Source of the DNA: Acidovorax sp. Leaf160
GTDB taxonomy: Bacteria > Pseudomonadota > Gammaproteobacteria > Burkholderiales > Burkholderiaceae_C
Assembly: GCF_001424265.1 (NCBI RefSeq)
Contig: NZ_LMOV01000023.1
Location: 125,292 to 189,291 of the forward strand
Direction of reading: 5' to 3'
DNA: 64,000 nt
A program made the translations under genes and the position numbers. Below, in pieces: positions 62,399 to 64,000 of the stretch. The notes beneath the pieces were generated by a model. The model ran no database searches. It had not been told where the DNA came from and saw only the letters and a program-made list of their open reading frames with translations. Within the stretch, counting starts at the first letter, position 1. Each line of letters starts with the position of its first letter.

Positions 62399-64000
62399 TC
62401 ACCTCCAAGGTGTCTTCTCTCGAACCTCATTTAAGAAATCGGTCACGCTGTTTATGCGGTCCACCAGCCCCTGCTTCTCAAGAGACTGGCTCGCATCTCT
62501 CTGAAGAATGGCGTTGAGCTCAACTTCTACTGAATCAATATGAACGTCGTACCCAGTCTTAAGGTACTCCGTGACGGCAGACTGAAGGTTTGATTTCGTA
62601 GCCTCAGCATAGGCTAAGAAGCCATGGCGAATCTCTCGTCGTGCCTCGACCATCTTCCCTTCTGCGTTTACCTCCTGACGGTCAGAATAGAACTGCATTC
62701 CTATGCCGGCGATGGCCATAACCGGACCTAAGAACTTCGCCCCCTTCCCGATGTAGTCGGCAATCTTTACTGCTTCCCAAGCTTTAAATTTGTAACCGAC
62801 TAGCTCCCCAACTTTCTTAACGGTCTCGTGTAGCGCGCTGCCAGAGACGCCCTTTAGCCCTTCCTTGGCAGAGTTTCCGACAGCGCTCTTCGCTATAAGG
62901 GCGAGACCCTTCTGCGCGTTCTCTGTGATGCTCTTCCCGAAAGCAGCATCGAAAGGCTTGTCGTTAACTGGACTGTGAGAGATAAGGCCTGAGTCCTTCA
63001 TGGAGGCATAGTTATCAGAATCAACCACACCCAAAGCCTCCATGACTCGCTTGGCCATAGGGGATTTAGCAAGCACTTCAAGATTATCTTCAAGGTCTTT
63101 CAAATCCGCCTGTAGCTGGTCCGAGATTGCAGTATTAGCGTCATCGCCAGCACGTTTGCAAGTTGCAGCCGCACTGGCCTGCGTGCGCTCGAAGTCGTCG
63201 GCGGAACCGCCGACGAGCGAGGCCAACGCGGACCCCTCTCGAATAATCTTGCTGTGCGTGGTTTCGATGATGGCCGTAGCGCTCTTTTCAAAGCTGCGAC
63301 GACTTTCTAGGAGTAGACGCTTTACTTGCCTCATCAATGAAATGGCGCCGCCTTCAAGGGGACTTGTTGGCTGCAATTTCTCAAGAGCGGTTTGTAGGTC
63401 CTCCAAAGCTCCCTGCAGCGGGGTTGTCAGGCGCGCGTAGAGACCACGTTCTGCGGAGAAGTTGTCAATAGCTGCCATCAGGCCGCTGCGATTTGAAAGC
63501 TCAAGCAGTTCCCATTTCTCCCCCTCATCGTCTTCGTCAAGAGCTTCGAAGTAGGACGCTGCGTCGGTGAAAATGATGGGAAAGCTTTCAGGAATAAGCG
63601 GCTGAAGAACCGAAGCGATACCATCGAGTTTGGTTTGTTTAGTGCCAGCATCGTTCTGAGACTTGTTAATAACAAGAAGAATCTCCTTCTCACGATGAAG
63701 TTCGAAGCACAACCTCTTAAACTCGACCTTGAGAACTTCGTCGAACAATTCATTAGTGATAACAAAGACGAGCAGGTCGGCTTTCGCAATCGCTGTGAAG
63801 GCCGCTTCATCATGTGCAACACTGTAGCCCGCTCGAATTCCGGGCGTATCTACGATATGAAGGCCCTTGTAGTTGTAGTCTCTGGAGCTATCTGTGGTAA
63901 CGTTAGCGCCGATGGCAATGCTTTCTATGCCAGTGAGCATCTTCACCAAGGATGACTTCCCGGCATTGTATTGCCCGACAAATGCAATCCTCAACTTCGA
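62399..64000 (-). CDS. Dynamin-like GTPase, 5' end outside the window
   Basis: The frame is open to the right edge (upstream codons continue), giving 533 visible residues. A P-loop GQYNAGKSSLV is near the visible N-terminus, G3 reads VDTPGIRAGYS and G4 is a variant VINKSQNDAG in which the usual Asp is Gln. The remainder is helical, with a hydrophobic part GAKFLGPVMAIAGIGMQF near residue 440 that may insert in membrane. This is the layout of bacterial dynamin-like or LeoA-like proteins. The helical region could form coiled coils. With the gene downstream it may form a two-gene system. Confidence 0.75.
   Translation of the reverse strand, partial: SKLRIAFVGQYNAGKSSLVKMLTGIESIAIGANVTTDSSRDYNYKGLHIVDTPGIRAGYSVAHDEAAFTAIAKADLLVFVITNELFDEVLKVEFKRLCFELHREKEILLVINKSQNDAGTKQTKLDGIASVLQPLIPESFPIIFTDAASYFEALDEDDEGEKWELLELSNRSGLMAAIDNFSAERGLYARLTTPLQGALEDLQTALEKLQPTSPLEGGAISLMRQVKRLLLESRRSFEKSATAIIETTHSKIIREGSALASLVGGSADDFERTQASAAATCKRAGDDANTAISDQLQADLKDLEDNLEVLAKSPMAKRVMEALGVVDSDNYASMKDSGLISHSPVNDKPFDAAFGKSITENAQKGLALIAKSAVGNSAKEGLKGVSGSALHETVKKVGELVGYKFKAWEAVKIADYIGKGAKFLGPVMAIAGIGMQFYSDRQEVNAEGKMVEARREIRHGFLAYAEATKSNLQSAVTEYLKTGYDVHIDSVEVELNAILQRDASQSLEKQGLVDRINSVTDFLNEVREKTPWR

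Overview
The window reads as a high-GC chromosome segment of a beta-proteobacterium, most likely a member of the Comamonadaceae or a related Burkholderiales family. This is inferred from the llpE-ceoAB-opcM type efflux locus, the VF530 and DUF4148 proteins and the paired alpha-E / ATP-grasp genes; no rRNA or tRNA is present to confirm it. Bases 1-17,520 look like ordinary backbone. They hold the 5' part of an aldehyde dehydrogenase, a TonB-dependent siderophore receptor behind a Fur-like box, a complete RND efflux locus (LysR regulator, LlpE, adaptor, pump, outer-membrane channel), VF530 and DUF4148 proteins, a DUF403/ATP-grasp pair, and the 3' two thirds of comEC.

At about 17,525 comEC loses its N-terminal part and the sequence changes character. 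Over the next 290 bases about six copies of a CAATAGGTTCTAC-like motif occur, resembling the TnsB-binding sites of Tn7. From there to the end of the window the DNA is an accessory island of at least 46 kb, interpreted as one end and the interior of a Tn7-like element inserted in comEC. No matching opposite end was seen.

Island layout. An Xre regulator with its operator faces an unknown / metallophosphoesterase / HAD operon (17.9-20.2 kb). A Gabija-like pair follows (20.4-24.5 kb). A Wadjet operon jetABCD with an extra fifth gene lies on the minus strand (32.4-24.7 kb). A BrxR/CapW-like WYL regulator is transcribed divergently from it. Next come a small ribbon-helix-helix-like gene and a complete type I Zorya operon (33.5-42.0 kb), then an orphan Xre gene. 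A fluoride riboswitch with a broken crcB (42.7-43.3 kb) is followed by a DUF6471 gene and the transposition module tnsA-tnsB-tnsC-tniQ plus a tniE-like gene (44.4-52.2 kb). The tniE-like gene runs directly into a fragment of a cation/proton antiporter. Beyond it are a WYL regulator, two small proteins, an AddB-like nuclease, an AddA-like helicase-nuclease and a Tudor-like small protein (52.7-60.6 kb). The last two genes, on the minus strand, are a protein with a possible PD-(D/E)XK motif and a dynamin-like GTPase cut by the window end.

Functionally the island is a defence store: Gabija (nuclease plus helicase), Wadjet (plasmid cleavage by an SMC complex) and Zorya (proton-driven trigger plus DNA effectors) are recognisable. 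At least three further clusters (MPE/HAD trio, WYL-AddAB-like cassette, nuclease-like/GTPase pair) have the look of undescribed defence modules. The dead crcB and the antiporter fragment on either side of the tns module look like remains of a fluoride-resistance locus broken by the module.
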